Assembly (NCBI GenBank): GCA_964016885.1
Contig: OZ024740.1
Span: forward strand, 301,673,286 to 301,737,285
Origin: Eledone cirrhosa
Lineage: Eukaryota; Mollusca; Cephalopoda; Octopoda; Eledonidae
Direction of reading: 5' to 3'
Length of the DNA: 64,000 nucleotides
Shown: one piece after another, positions 1-10,993 of the stretch
Layout: each line of letters opens with the position of its first letter
How positions within the stretch are numbered: position 1 is the first letter of the stretch
Program-made: the position numbers and the translations under genes
Notes under the pieces: generated by a model
Databases searched by the model: none
What the model was told of the DNA's origin: nothing
What the model saw: only the letters and a program-made list of their open reading frames with translations

Positions 1-36
1 CTTAGTGTACCCATAACTGGGGTGACTCTAGTTCAC

Positions 37-65
37 ACTCTCTCTCTCTCTCTCTCTCTCTCTCG

Positions 66-112
<47 letters not shown>

Positions 113-164
113 TCTCCCTCTCTCTTTCTCTCTCTCGCTCTATACATATATATATATATATATA
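37..164. repeat. (CT)n then (TA)n microsatellite
   Basis: An interrupted CT tract of about 100 bp is followed by a short TA tract. The open frames here (Ser-Leu repeats on +, Arg-Glu repeats on -) are translated dinucleotides, not genes. Confidence 0.95.
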
Positions 165-165
165 T

Positions 166-207
166 GATGGCTGCCCCCTCGTTATCGAGTATGGCCATTG
201 TTGCACG
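166..207 (+). repeat. Short dispersed repeat, copy 1 of 2
   Basis: This block of about 42 bp begins gatggctgccccctcg directly after a TA tract. Its reverse complement, with a 3-bp indel, occurs at 12130-12168, again touching a TA tract. It is probably the conserved end of an unnamed dispersed element. The following ~250 bp (208-461) show nothing recognisable. Confidence 0.75.
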
Positions 208-806
208 ATATACCATTATTAATAATTATTAATTAATTCTATGATGCAATGCTTGTGCGTGAAGATATTTTTGAAAGTGAGGAAAGACTGTGCACTGAGC
301 CAATCTCAATTTCTGAGCGACAGTAGCTGCAACCCGAAAAGAAGTAAGGTTCAACATCATCGGTAACTACTGAGTTGCCTTCTCCTAGAAGTATGCCCTG
401 ACAAAGTCTAGGGGTCCTTCACTCCCAGTGGTTTAACAGCGCGATCGGGTGTCCAGCCAGACTAATTCAGGCTGTTTGTTTACAAACGAACAAACCGAGC
501 ATTATAATAAATGTTCGGTAAACTGATACGTGCATATATATATATATGTGTGCCTGTATGTATATATATACATGCTACTGTACGTCTGTATACATATATG
601 TATGTACGTATACATACATACTTACATTTAAGTAAGTGCCGTACTAAGAGTGAGAAATAAAATTTCGTTTCATTCTATTCCATTTATCGTTTTCGGTGCG
701 CCTGGCCGACTGAACTCACTCGATATGCAAATTAGGCTGCTCAGCCGTTAATTTTCATAAGGAAAGTATATACTTTCGGACGTTCAACCATCTGGCAGAA
801 AGGTAT

Positions 807-849
807 ACGGTGCTGATGATAGCTAATATGCTTGAAACTAGTACATCGT
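807..849 (+). ncRNA. Hammerhead ribozyme, array A unit 1
   Basis: The core CTGATGA is at 813-819 and GAAAC at 834-838. Stem III is two base pairs (AC/GT) closed by loop TA, and the predicted cleavage triplet GTA ends at 843. Stem I pairs ACGGTG (807-812) with CATCGT (844-849), six pairs including one G-U. Stem II is weak: AGC/GCT with a T-T mismatch next to the core. All conserved core positions are intact. The very short stem III is the form known from PLE hammerheads and retrozymes; activity is not shown. Confidence 0.72.
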
Positions 850-1254
850 TCCGGTGTCAGTGTTGAACAAAAAGGTGACGTGGTTGCCTAAACACTGTAC
901 GGCGTAATTCAGGCTGTCTGTTTGTTTACAAACGAACAAACCGAGCATTATAATAAATGTTCGGTAAACTGATACGTGCATATATATATATGTGTGTGCC
1001 TGTATGTATATATATATACATGCTACTCTACGTCTGTATACATATATGTATGTACGTATACATACATACTTACATTTAAGTAAGTGCCGTACTAAGAGTG
1101 AGAAATGAAATTTTGTTTCATTCTATTCCATTTATCGTTTTCGGCGCGCCTGGCCGACTGAACTCACTCGATATGCAAATTAGTCTGCTCAGCCGTTAAT
1201 TTTCATAAGGAAAGTATATACTTTCGGAAGTTCAACCATCTGGCAGAAAGGTAT

Positions 1255-1297
1255 ACGGTGCTGATGATAGCTAATATGCTTGAAACTAGTACATCGT
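1255..1297 (+). ncRNA. Hammerhead ribozyme, array A unit 2
   Basis: Same structure as the copy at 807: CTGATGA 1261-1267, GAAAC 1282-1286, GTA 1289-1291, stem I ACGGTG/CATCGT. The distance between predicted cleavage sites (843 to 1291) is 448 nt, so cleavage at both sites of a through-transcript would release one monomer. The third unit is truncated before its ribozyme. Confidence 0.72.
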
Positions 1298-1576
1298 TCC
1301 GGTGTCAGTGTTGAACAAAAAGGTGACGTGGTTGCCTAAACACTGTACGGCGTAATTCAGGCTGTCTGTTTGTTTACAAACGAACAAACCGAGCATTATA
1401 ATAAATGTTCGGTAAACTGATACGTGCATATATATATGTGTGTGTGCCTGTATGTATATATATATACATGCTACTCTACGTCTGTATACATATATGTATG
1501 TACGTATACATACATACTTACATATATATATATATATCAAAATGAATATCCGAAAGCAATGTAAAATTCCTATCAT

Positions 1577-1660
1577 TTAATCACGACACACGTTTCAATA
1601 AGAGATAGATCTATTGTGAAGCCATGATCGATTATCACTAAACTCATCAGGTGAGAATGA
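1577..1660 (-). ncRNA. Hammerhead ribozyme, left arm of foldback
   Basis: Read on the minus strand: CTGATGA (1650-1644), GAAAC (1596-1592), loop GTGT, and cleavage triplet GTC (1587-1585). Stem III is AC/GT. Stem I has CAC/GTG next to the core and CATT/AATG further out. A possible stem II is GTGA/TCAC within a ~47-nt insert between the core halves; this pairing is less clear than the rest. Confidence 0.6.
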
Positions 1661-1738
1661 ATTGTCTTCATATGAGGGAATGGATTCTGTGTGAGAACAT
1701 CGTTATTTTTCTCCCTCATATCAAGAATTTGAAGACAA

Positions 1739-1823
1739 TTAATTCTCACCTGATGAGATCAGTGATAATCGATCATGGATTCACAATCGATCTATCTTTT
1801 ATTGAAACATGTGTCGTGATTAA
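1739..1823 (+). ncRNA. Hammerhead ribozyme, right arm of foldback
   Basis: CTGATGA 1750-1756, GAAAC 1804-1808, loop ATGT, GTC 1813-1815. Stem I pairs CAC (1747-1749) with GTG (1816-1818), then after a TCT bulge TTAAT with ATTAA. The stem III loop differs from the left arm (ATGT against GTGT) while the AC/GT pairs are kept. Stem II is long and imperfect. Confidence 0.62.
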
Positions 1824-2027
1824 ATGATTGGAATTTTACCTTGTCTTCGGATTTTGATTTTGATACTTATACCTCCGTTTTCCATCATCTAGCTGTTTCC
1901 TTGAATGGAATTGGAGATATACAAAAGCGTAGGAGAACTTAATATTGCTAACATAAATTTATTGGACCATTTTACAGAACCAATACTGCACCTTACTATA
2001 TTATAACTATATATATATATATATATA

Positions 2028-2220
2028 GGAAAATGTATGACCCCCGGCGGCAGAGCTCAAGCCGTTTCGACGGCTATTTCTGGGCGTCAGAAATAGCCGT
2101 CGAAACGGCTTCAGCTCTGCCGTCGGGGTCATACATGTTCCTATTACCCACTCTACTACCCTAAGTATTGAGTACTCTGGTGCGTTATGGTCCATCTGGT
2201 TTCTTACCACAACTCCTTCG
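2028..2220 (+). mobile_element. GACGGCTGAG-type hairpin element, copy 1
   Basis: After a TA tract, an inverted repeat of about 50-bp arms (2028-2083 and 2088-2141) is followed by a non-palindromic tail of about 80 bp (ctattacccactctac... to ttcgtta) that ends in another TA tract. The same hairpin-plus-tail layout recurs at 42369-42582 and 44721-44940, and broken at 47338-47928. No ORF. Probably a nonautonomous foldback; its parent is unknown. Confidence 0.8.
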
Positions 2221-2239
2221 TTATATATATATATAATTC

Positions 2240-5200
2240 ATCATTGTTAGTATATATGGTTCTATATGGTATAATGGACTACGGGAGGCCTTTCGTGTAT
2301 ATCTCCGTGATGTTTATACTAAATTTATCAAGATGAATTAAATATGTATGGGAAAATTAAGAAATATGATAGTGCCCTAGCATAGATAAGTAGGGTATTG
2401 GAGATGTTATATTTATGCTATATGTGGAAGTGTGAATTCGAATTGCATATTCAAGTTAAGTCTACGTTAATAGTTAGAAAACTTGTGCACTAGAATAGCA
2501 GAAAAATATCTACCTTATCAGCTGAGAAACAGTTATTCTACAGATTTGTACGCCATTGTAACAAAGCATTAGAGATTCTCCACAGTAACAGAAATAGTTT
2601 ATGTGTAGGATGTGCTGTGAATGTTAGAAGTAGAAACATGCTATCTAAATATTGATAAATATAGCTATATATTGCTAATCAGTAAGCACTTTGCGTTTAG
2701 TTATAAGGAAAACAAGATATTCAACCAATACCAAGTTAACGCTAAATATATATGTATATATATAGCAACAGTTCAAATAGAGTATGCTATAATAGAATAT
2801 ATCATAGATCAACACCCTTGCTCCAAAATATACAAGCGCCGAAATTCTCCCAATTACGTCTACGTGAATCGCGCCTCTAATCGGTCGATCTTTGCACATC
2901 CAACTCCACCCCCAATTAAAGGGTTCAAAGGAAAGTGAGCATGGGTATTTCTGTCTGAATCACCCAGTGATTCTATTCTTGATATCTATATACGAAACAC
3001 ATACAAATAACGAATGTTCGGCGACAAAGCATTTGCACTGTGCTCGGCTTAATAGAAAGGACAGGTTATCAGTTATCTGGTTCATTAAATAGCAATGAGT
3101 ATAATTAATCCTTTACATGTATTCCACGGAGTTATAAATGTTTAAGGGTGTAGAAAAATGAGAGTCGTATATGGTGATATTCTATTTCATTTTGTAATTA
3201 TAAGTGTTTCTGACATGGTTTTCGATAAATGTTGTAATCTTATTTAATCAGACATAGGCTTATGAAACCTGGATACGTAGATAATCAATTACGTTGTACT
3301 GTCAGGGATTATCGTGAATGTATCTCGTCCGTTCAAAACGTCAACGGGCAACAGCATAAACGGTGTTGAAGGACAACAAGATACTTCTTAAAATATCATG
3401 GGCATAAAAATAGATTTCGAACCAAACAATAATATTACAAACTTCCACGGTGTGATACGCGATCTCTGTTGTTTCACCCCTTTCAAAAATTAGAATGAAA
3501 ATCCCACTTACATAAATAAAAGCTCAAACCACCCGCACTCAATTCCCAACTATATTTTATATGGCATATCTTATAGGATTTCCATCTGCGAACATTCATC
3601 AAACTCACAGATTACTACAACGAAACACTTTGCACTAAATTTATCCAGAATGCATATGAGATTGTCAGGTAAACATCTCTGTACGGGGCCAAGATATATG
3701 AATGCGATTGTTTTCTAGTTATTCACAATGAATACACACACCGATGATATCGATGACCTCTGTCAAACCATTGAACACCAGAGATGCGTCAAACTGATGA
3801 ACCCCTCCCCTTGTTTATCCTTTGAATGTTGCCGTGGAATTTTTGTGAATTCAGGGAGTTCAAATATGAATGGATATAATCACGCTAGTCAACACACATA
3901 TACAAACAGTTTCTGAGCCTCAAAACATATAAGCCTCAAAAGCTGGTAAGCTGACACCTTGAAAGGTATGAAAAGGGGACTGAAACCAAGCAAATGACGG
4001 AGAAAGGCCTGCGTATCGTAGACCAATTTGGCGTTTCTGGCAATTACAAGTTTGGTGTTTGCTGTCATGTTGATCACAAATTTTCTGTCATGTGATGATA
4101 TACGATATCAGCTCTAGTACAGAGCAGGTAATGAAGGCAAAAATCAAGAAATACATAAGTGGCTTGTATCCCACCAGGTCGCACTGGTGCTACCCTCTAC
4201 TGCCACCAGATAAAATACAATGCTACCACACAAGTTCATAGTTAAGGAATACAATGTGGGGAAAAGCAAGTCTGCCCACCGCGATTGAGGAATTAGGATG
4301 ACAGGATCGCGAGATCTATCCGACTAAAGCTGAATACGAGCAGAACATGGAAAGTCTAGTAGGTGGCAGATGCAGTGATCAGATAAATAATGTGATCCGC
4401 TCAGGTCAATTGGCAGGGGTTGGGTGTAACAAAAATAGAACGATGATCAGAAGCCAGGTAAATATGAGGATAGATTTGATTTTACAGGAGAATGAAGAAG
4501 AGAATGCAAGTAAGCTCAGGAACGCTACACAACATAACTCCCCGATCCAGAAGTATTTTAGCTGGAATGACGTGCGGAATACAGGGACTTTTAGAATCAT
4601 TTTTATCTTCAGACTAGTATATGGCCTCCAGTTCTGGAATACAAATCTAGAGAAGTGGAGGCAAATTAGATAACTCCGTCTATCATGTTATACAGACACC
4701 ATGAAAGGTTCTCACTTCATACAAAGTGGCAATCACCAAAAAAGATTAACTTGGATGATCAACTGCTTAAGGGGATCGTAGTAAGTAGGATTAAAGCAAA
4801 ACCAATAGCACCAGAATATTCAACAACATTCTATACTGGAGGAGGCAGCCAATCTTGGCCGGGAGCAACACTGTCATACAAGACATGAATGTGAAACCCT
4901 ATGGTTGCTATGGCTGAAACATGTCAGAACGAACACCTGAATGCCGTCCAGTCCCGTAAGAATGTAAATAGTCAAGGGCCGAAACACATGACTATAAGGT
5001 CTGCTTCCCATCTCTTCTGAGTATTTCATACCCAAAAATGGCTTGTTTAGCGTTCTAACCTCATGGACACTCCTCCATTTGCGTGGATCTGCACCTTCAA
5101 AATCCAGCGATTCGAAAGATTTTTAATCAAACAATATATAGTAAGAATTTTGTAAGCGCTGTGTGCATTTTACTCGGAGAATATGAACCGTATTGTATAC

Positions 5201-5755
5201 CTTATAGTTCACCTAACGTAAGATATATAAACGTGATTTTGGTTCAATAATAGAAGAAAACTAATCATTGCTTAGTCAGTGCACAAACCGAATAAATATA
5301 CTTGCAGAGAATAAACCTTTTTCGAATGCATAGAATGTATTTCAATGTAGCTGAGCTGACTATATCAGAATGTCTGAACTTAACCGGAAACACAAATATG
5401 TACATACATGAATTGTAAAGAAACGTCAGCAATTCCGGTTGCAATGCGTTGTTCAGCTTAATATATATTCCTCTATTTAGTTGTTGCCATTTTCCTAGTG
5501 TAGATATTCAATTGTAAGTATCAGGAGTTTAAGGAAAGGGTTGTTTCTTAGAAAATATTCCTACTGCAGAAAATAGCAGAATGTGCATTCAGAGACGAAT
5601 AATTTAGATTATGGCAATGCATACGCAAGGGCTAAAAAAGAGATAGAGTTAGGGCTATTTTACATTGTATATAATTTTACATTTTATATAATGACATTCA
5701 AAATGTCTATCACATTGTTTAAAAATGTTTTAACCTCATAGTTTGCAACTGTACT
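2240..5755. other. AT-rich stretch, no recognised element
   Basis: About 3.5 kb with no repeat family, RNA gene or protein domain I recognise. The longest frame of any interest (4347-4673, +, 108 codons, Met start) is followed by another in-frame fragment at 4685-4888. Neither shows a known motif, and the surroundings have no splice or promoter evidence. The region 4150-5100 is less AT-rich than its flanks and may be a decayed transposon. Confidence 0.5.
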
Positions 5756-5816
5756 GATGCTAATATGCAGTGTATTTCAGACCAATGGACGTATATCAAA
5801 TTATATATGTATATAT

Positions 5817-5857
5817 ATATTTGTTCTTGGGTATATATACACTTATATATATATGAT

Positions 5858-5897
<40 letters not shown>

Positions 5898-5940
5898 CAT
5901 ATAATCATATATATATAAGTGTATATATACCCAAGAACAA

Positions 5941-6022
<82 letters not shown>
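5817..6022. repeat. TA-rich palindrome followed by (TA)n
   Basis: The block reading ttgttcttgggtatatatac near 5820 is repeated as its exact reverse complement ending near 5941, separated by a TA core, so the whole can form a long cruciform. A (TA)n tract continues to 6022. No hammerhead core is present in the arms. Confidence 0.85.
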
Positions 6023-6025
<3 letters not shown>

Positions 6026-6069
6026 TAATAAAATAACAGGAGGCTGGACTTGTGTAAATCCTTGAAAGG

Positions 6070-6148
6070 TTTATTATAGTATGATCATTTCAATGACCGG
6101 GTTCTGTATGAATCCGGTGATATCATCAGGTATTCGAAATATAATAAA
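6070..6148 (-). ncRNA. Hammerhead ribozyme on minus strand
   Basis: Minus strand: CTGATGA (6129-6123), stem II ACCGG/CCGGT, GAAAT (6091-6087), loop GATC, cleavage triplet ATA (6082-6080). Stem III is AT/AT. Stem I is strong away from the core: TTTATTATA (6148-6140) pairs perfectly with TATAATAAA (6078-6070) across an asymmetric internal loop, as expected where loops I and II interact. The core is intact. The host repeat spans roughly 6023-6310 and carries no ORF. Confidence 0.68.
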
Positions 6149-6329
6149 TGAATGTAATAGATAAAATCCATGGGGCTGAAAATCATAGACCGGAGGACGA
6201 CTGAACATCTAGCATCCTCAACTTTAGCCGGTCGCCCTCAAGTGCTGGCTATTCGGTCTACTTAAGGATCTGGTGAGGGCGATAAAGCCTATAGTGTGCT
6301 ACAAACCACCCGGTCAAATAGAAGAAAAA

Positions 6330-6500
6330 CAGAAATGAAGAGGAAGACAAGTCAGCGTTAATGTCATGCTACAAGAAAAAAGACAGAAAAAAAGAGGAAG
6401 AAAAGGAAGAAGAAGAAAAGTCAGCGTTAATGTCAAGCTACAAGAAGAAAGACAGAAAGAAAGAAGAAGAAAAGTCCGTATTGATGTCATTCTACAGTCA
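6330..6500 (+). repeat. Purine-rich imperfect tandem repeat
   Basis: A unit of roughly 60-70 bp containing gtcagcgttaatgtca and a run of aagaaagacagaaa is present two to three times. The open frames on both strands here are by-products of the A/G-rich composition. Confidence 0.7.
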
Positions 6501-6610
6501 GGCCAGGAATGCCGCGAAAAAGTTATTCTAAAGGACACGTATCTTAACAGAGGCATAACAGAGGTAAATATAGTGGGGATCTGCATGTTATAATGTGAGA
6601 GCAGAAGATT

Positions 6611-7990
6611 GGAACGTTAAATTTTTGTTTAGATTTATAGGATGTAGTTACAAAAATTTAAGATTAACATTTTAAAATTAAAAAAAAAATAGAAAATTGA
6701 AAATTAAACAGTTTAAAATTGTTAAGGTTTGGGGTTGCGAGGTTTAGTTAAAGAAAGAGTCTTTTATGAAGAAACTTCAATTGTATTATAGAGTAAAGAT
6801 TATGTCCTTGTTTAGCAGTCAAACAGCATGCGGCGACTGCAGACTCCGGCCAGCCCATGCTAACCGCGTGTCAGCCATTCCGAGTGAGATCGCTTAGCGA
6901 ATGATATGGAAATCAATTTTTCCAAGCACTCTAGGAATGTATTTCAGGCTTAAGGTGTGCTAGTGGGAAGTCAGCCCTCGTCGTTAGGTCATCCTTGTAC
7001 CAAACTAGTACTATTAATTTACACAGGAGGGGTATTTGTTTAAGTAGAGGGAGGCATGATACAGCTAATAGTTATGATTAGGCCTAGAATTTAAAGGTAC
7101 TATATGGCGGTCAAAGACGGCTGCGCGTCGGGCCCCTGGGGCGAATCAACCCGCTCCGAGTAATTCCATTTACCGAAAGAAGTGGAAATTTATTTTTCCA
7201 AGCACTCAAGGTAGGCCTATGCACCAGGAGGCCGGTCCCGAAGCCAGGAAAACCAACCCACCAGTCCGACAGAAAATTGGAACGTTAAATTTTAGTTTAG
7301 ATTTATAGGATGAAGTTAGAAAATTAAAGATTTACATTTTAAAGTTAAAAAGTTAGAAAATTGAAAATTAAACAATTAGAAAATTGAAAATTAAACAGTT
7401 TAAATATGTTTTTAAGGTTTGGGGTTGCGACGTTTAGTTACAGAGAGAGTATTTTATGAAGAAACGTTAATTGTATTATAGAGATCTTCTATAAGTTATC
7501 CTAGTGGGATGTAGAGTAAAGAATATGTCCTTGTTTAGCAGTCAAACGGCATACGGCGACTGCAGACCCCGGCCAGCCCATCCTAACCACATGTCAGCCA
7601 TTCCGAGTGAGATCGCCTAGCGAGAGATATGGAAATCAATTATTCCAAGCACTCATGGAATGTATTCCAGGCTTCAGGTGTGCTAGTGGGAAGTCAGCCA
7701 TCATCGTTATGCCATCATTATACCAAACGAGTACTAATTAATTTACACAGGAGAGGGATTTGTTTAAGTAGAGGGAGGCCTGATACAGCTAATATTTATG
7801 ATTAGGCCTAGAATTTAAAGGTACTATATGGTGGTCTAAAAGCGGCTGCGCGGCGAGCCCCTGGGCGAATCAATCCGCTCCGAGTAATTTCATTTACCGA
7901 AAGAAGGGGAAATTTAGTTTTCAAAGCACTCAAGGTTGACCCATGCACACTGAGGCCGGTCCAGTAGCGAGGAAAACCAACACAACAGTC
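6611..7990 (+). repeat. 668-bp direct tandem duplication
   Basis: Two units start with ggaacgttaaatttt at 6611 and 7279 and stay strongly similar to about 7990. The second carries an extra ~30 bp near 7483-7512. Each unit has an internal older duplication: an element ending in 'tttttccaagcactc' occurs twice per unit. GC-rich islands (around 6830-6900 and 7110-7160) contrast with the AT-rich flanks. I found neither a reading frame nor a hammerhead core. It could be a satellite monomer pair or an unknown LTR-like repeat. Confidence 0.85.
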
Positions 7991-7994
7991 GGAT

Positions 7995-8880
7995 CATCGC
8001 GTGTAATCAATTGTAAAACTCGATGAAGTGCAAATAGACTATATCTAGGTCCCCGGGTAGTCCGGGTAAGAGGTATTGTTGTTCTCAGGGGGAGACATTC
8101 TAGTGTCGTGTGCTAATGGGTACAAGCGAGTAAAAGTCCGAATAAGAGGAGTAAAAAATACATGGATAGATAAAAGTAGAATACGTAGAAAAAGCACATT
8201 AATAAAGTAAACAGGTAGAAATATAAATAAACAAATACAAATAACTAGAGTGATGGTGGAGTAAAATGGAGAAATCAAAACACAGGAGAAATACAATATA
8301 GGTCAAGTTGCAGTCAGATAATGCATATAGATAAGGAAATGGAATCAGTGTGTGTTCGAGTCTGAGAATTCAGTGTGAGTTACAAAGGCCCTGAAGTATA
8401 GGGTAGATAATTTAGTCAATACAGTACAATACAGGTTATGGTATAATCCGTAGAATTTTGTCGAAGTCTGAATATTCCGAGAGGGATGAGCATTGTGCCA
8501 GGTGGGCGGTAGACAAAGCGCAGAGTAGCCAAAATCCGAATGGTGATTAGATCTAGTCAGTCCCAAGCCGCTGTTCATTATTACATTTGGAAGTGCTCAA
8601 CATTTCCGGAGCATTATTTATTTAGGTTATTTAGGATAGAGCTTTTTTAAATGTAATTTGATTGGTTATAAATGAAATTATAACTGTCACGTGAACAAGT
8701 ACATTAAATTTCGCGGCCGTATTTGGGAATTTCTCTGTTGCCATTTACAGAATGTTGTGCCAAACAAAAGATAATGGTCAAGTAAAAAGGGATGGGGAGA
8801 ATTGTTCTGGTCCATTGAGTATGGCTGATATTCAGACATTCTATTAAAATAAAGAAAGTAGAGTTCTGTATTTTTATTTG
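7995..8880. other. No recognised feature
   Basis: Ordinary mixed sequence. Short open frames on the minus strand (8045-8296, 8345-8578) have no recognisable motif and no supporting context. Confidence 0.5.
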
Positions 8881-8884
8881 TGTG

Positions 8885-9245
8885 CTGGTGTGTGTGTGTG
8901 TGTGTGTGTGTAGGAAAATGATTCTGTTAGTAGAAATGGGGAAGGGAGTTATGTGTGTGTGTGTATGGGTGTTATATGTGTATGTGTGTGTTGGAGTATG
9001 GTTAGCATGTTGAGATGGAGAGAATATATATTTGTGTGTGTGTGTGTGTGTGTGTAGGAAAATGATCCGTTAGTAGAAATGGGGGAGGGAGTTCTGTGTG
9101 TGGGGGGTATGGTTGACATGTTAAGGTTTTAAAGTATTAACGTATGTTAAGGTTTATTTAGCTCTGAATTTTATTTTAGGATATAGATGGTGTTATGTGT
9201 GTATGTATGTGCCTGTTTGGATGGTTAGCACGTTATGGTGTTCAC
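8885..9245 (+). repeat. GT-rich minisatellite-like repeat
   Basis: A block holding aggaaaatgat, gttagtagaaatgggg and then GT tracts with tatggttagcatgtt recurs at about 8912, 9054 and in part near 9210, spaced by about 145 bp. It lies immediately 3' (on the minus strand) of the PLE endonuclease fragment and may be that element's 3' region. Confidence 0.65.
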
Positions 9246-9255
9246 ATAATGCATA

Positions 9256-9706
9256 TTAAACTATATTTAATGCTGGTCTATATTTTGGAATAAACATATT
9301 TTCCTTATTTATTCGTATTTGTTCTGTTGTATTGTCAGCGCAAAAATAAAATGGGAAGCCTTGGAATTCGGGTGTTTTATCACATGCGCATATGTCTAGA
9401 TATGCACTGAGTGGTATCTGTCTTGTAGTAGGGTCTCGTAATTGTTGGCGATGAATTGGCATTCTGTTTCTGAGTGTGAATTTAGTTTTTCCTATATAAT
9501 CTTCATTGCATCCTTTATATTTAATGGCATAAAGCAATTTTTTTGATGAGCAAGTGAAGTTATTTTTTAAAACAAAATGTTGTCCTGATTGAAATGTATA
9601 CATGTTGGCTTCAGTGAGGTGAGTGTAGGTTCCACAATTAGAGCGACCACATTTTTTGACAGTTGCTTGTGGGTTTGTGGTAGGTAATTTGGCATTGGTG
9701 AGTAAT
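9256..9706 (-). pseudogene. Penelope-like element GIY-YIG endonuclease fragment (lineage 1)
   Basis: The minus-strand frame runs from a stop at the edge of the TA tract (about 9707) to a stop at 9256, some 150 codons. A zinc-knuckle CGRSNCGTYTH comes first; about 30 residues later come LLYAIKY, then YIGKT, an LRNR arginine and a following His, the usual order of a PLE GIY-YIG nuclease. The Met at 9603 is internal to the conserved region, so it is not the true start. No reverse transcriptase precedes it; the 5' side is cut at (TA)n. In such elements the domain nicks target DNA. This copy is a truncated but uninterrupted remnant. Confidence 0.82.

Positions 9707-9708
<2 letters not shown>

Positions 9709-9801
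<93 letters not shown>
9709..9801. repeat. (TA)n microsatellite
   Basis: About 90 bp of pure TA forming the 5' boundary of the minus-strand PLE fragment. Confidence 0.97.
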
Positions 9802-9804
<3 letters not shown>

Positions 9805-9939
9805 AAATAACAGATTAAAGTTTAAGCAAAGAATCGCTGCTTTCACTCTTAACAAGATCTTCTGAAAGTACAAAGTCAATATGTGAACGCAGAAGTGAAT
9901 ATTTCAAAAAACGTTGCAACCGGAGGAAGACAGGAATAC

Positions 9940-10220
9940 GATACTTGTTCGTGGAAACGTACCCTGGCAAAGAACGGGAAAAAAAAATATAACACGTCAT
10001 TATTTGGAGCGGTGAAAAACACTTACTCGCAAAGACAAAACCACGTTTATGGAATAAAAGAAGTCGTAGACTAATATTCTATTAGGTGGTTCATAGAGAC
10101 GTTATCTGGCAATGAAGTGAAAAAACGAAGATAATAAGTCATATGTGGGGCGGGCGAACAATTGCACGCAAAGACAAAACCACGTAAATGGTATAACTGA
10201 AGTCGTAGAGTAAAATTATA
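9940..10220 (+). repeat. ~140-bp tandem duplication
   Basis: Two diverged copies share cgcaaagacaaaaccacgt (10028 and 10167, period 139) and gaagtcgtaga. The function is unknown. The frames here are not conserved between copies. Confidence 0.75.
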
Positions 10221-10239
10221 ACTAGGAAACCGAATGATT

Positions 10240-10810
10240 CTCGGCTTCAGAGTTAAGAATAAAGTAAATAAAATACAGAGGTAAATGAAATTAAATAAAT
10301 ACATACACGCATCCATATACGTACATACACAAGCATACGCGAAAACACTCGCCATAGGTATACAAATACACGCACGTACACAATAAAAAAATAACCACAC
10401 GAATATACAGAACCCACGCAACGCCTGTACCTGCATGCATACGAATGTATATACCAAATACACATAAAAATATATATATAAAAAATATTAAAAATAAAAA
10501 TATGTATATATATATATATGTGTGTGTTTGTGTGCGTGTATACATATAATTAAATAAACGTATATAAATAAATAAATAAATACGAATATAACAAGCGCAA
10601 ACACATACCTACATGTAAATACACTTATGCTCGGAGACTACGTCAACCAAAACACGATGTACACATATACACACACCCTACATACAATATTTGCTCTACG
10701 GTCTTTATATAATTGATATATATTTATCCTTATCGAGCCCTCTTTGGATTTTAGTCTTCAAATTTATTATTATTACTATATATATATATATCCATTCGTG
10801 AGTAATTGTA

Positions 10811-10847
<37 letters not shown>

Positions 10848-10860
10848 TGGTGAGTAATTG

Positions 10861-10929
<69 letters not shown>

Positions 10930-10961
10930 CATATACGTATGTATATATTTATGTATGTATG

Positions 10962-10992
<31 letters not shown>
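10240..10992. repeat. Simple-sequence zone: CA/TA-rich and (TA)n
   Basis: Degenerate CATA-rich sequence passes into three (TA)n tracts (about 10815-10843, 10862-10925 and 10965-10992). A short block (ttggtgagtaattgtaat) is repeated between the tracts. A similar block borders the TA tract at 9700. Open frames are translated microsatellite. Confidence 0.85.

Positions 10993-10993
<1 letters not shown>

Larger units (their letters stand above)
462..1520 (+). repeat. Tandem array A, about 445-bp units, 2.4 copies, hammerhead-bearing
   Basis: Units begin with taattcaggctg at 463, 905 and 1353, giving periods of 442 and 448 bp. Copies one and two are nearly identical; the third stops in a TA tract at about 1520. 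Each full unit holds an internal TA/TG tract, an ATGCAAAT octamer (725-732, 1173-1180) and a hammerhead ribozyme (807-849, 1255-1297). No ORF is present. One self-cleaving motif per monomer matches the layout of PLE pseudo-LTRs and retrozymes (established for those families); assignment to either is inference. Diverged antisense fragments lie at 26481-26534 and 31408-31632. Confidence 0.85.
1536..1865. mobile_element. Foldback element with an inverted hammerhead pair
   Basis: Two arms of about 130-150 bp are inverted around a centre near 1700. The left arm starts atcaaaatg after a TA tract and the right arm ends tttgattttgat. Each arm holds a hammerhead core, on - in the left arm and + in the right. 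No coding capacity is seen. It resembles a MITE-like foldback, but the ribozymes suggest a link to PLE or retrozyme retroelements. Arm divergence shows it is not recent. Confidence 0.8.
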
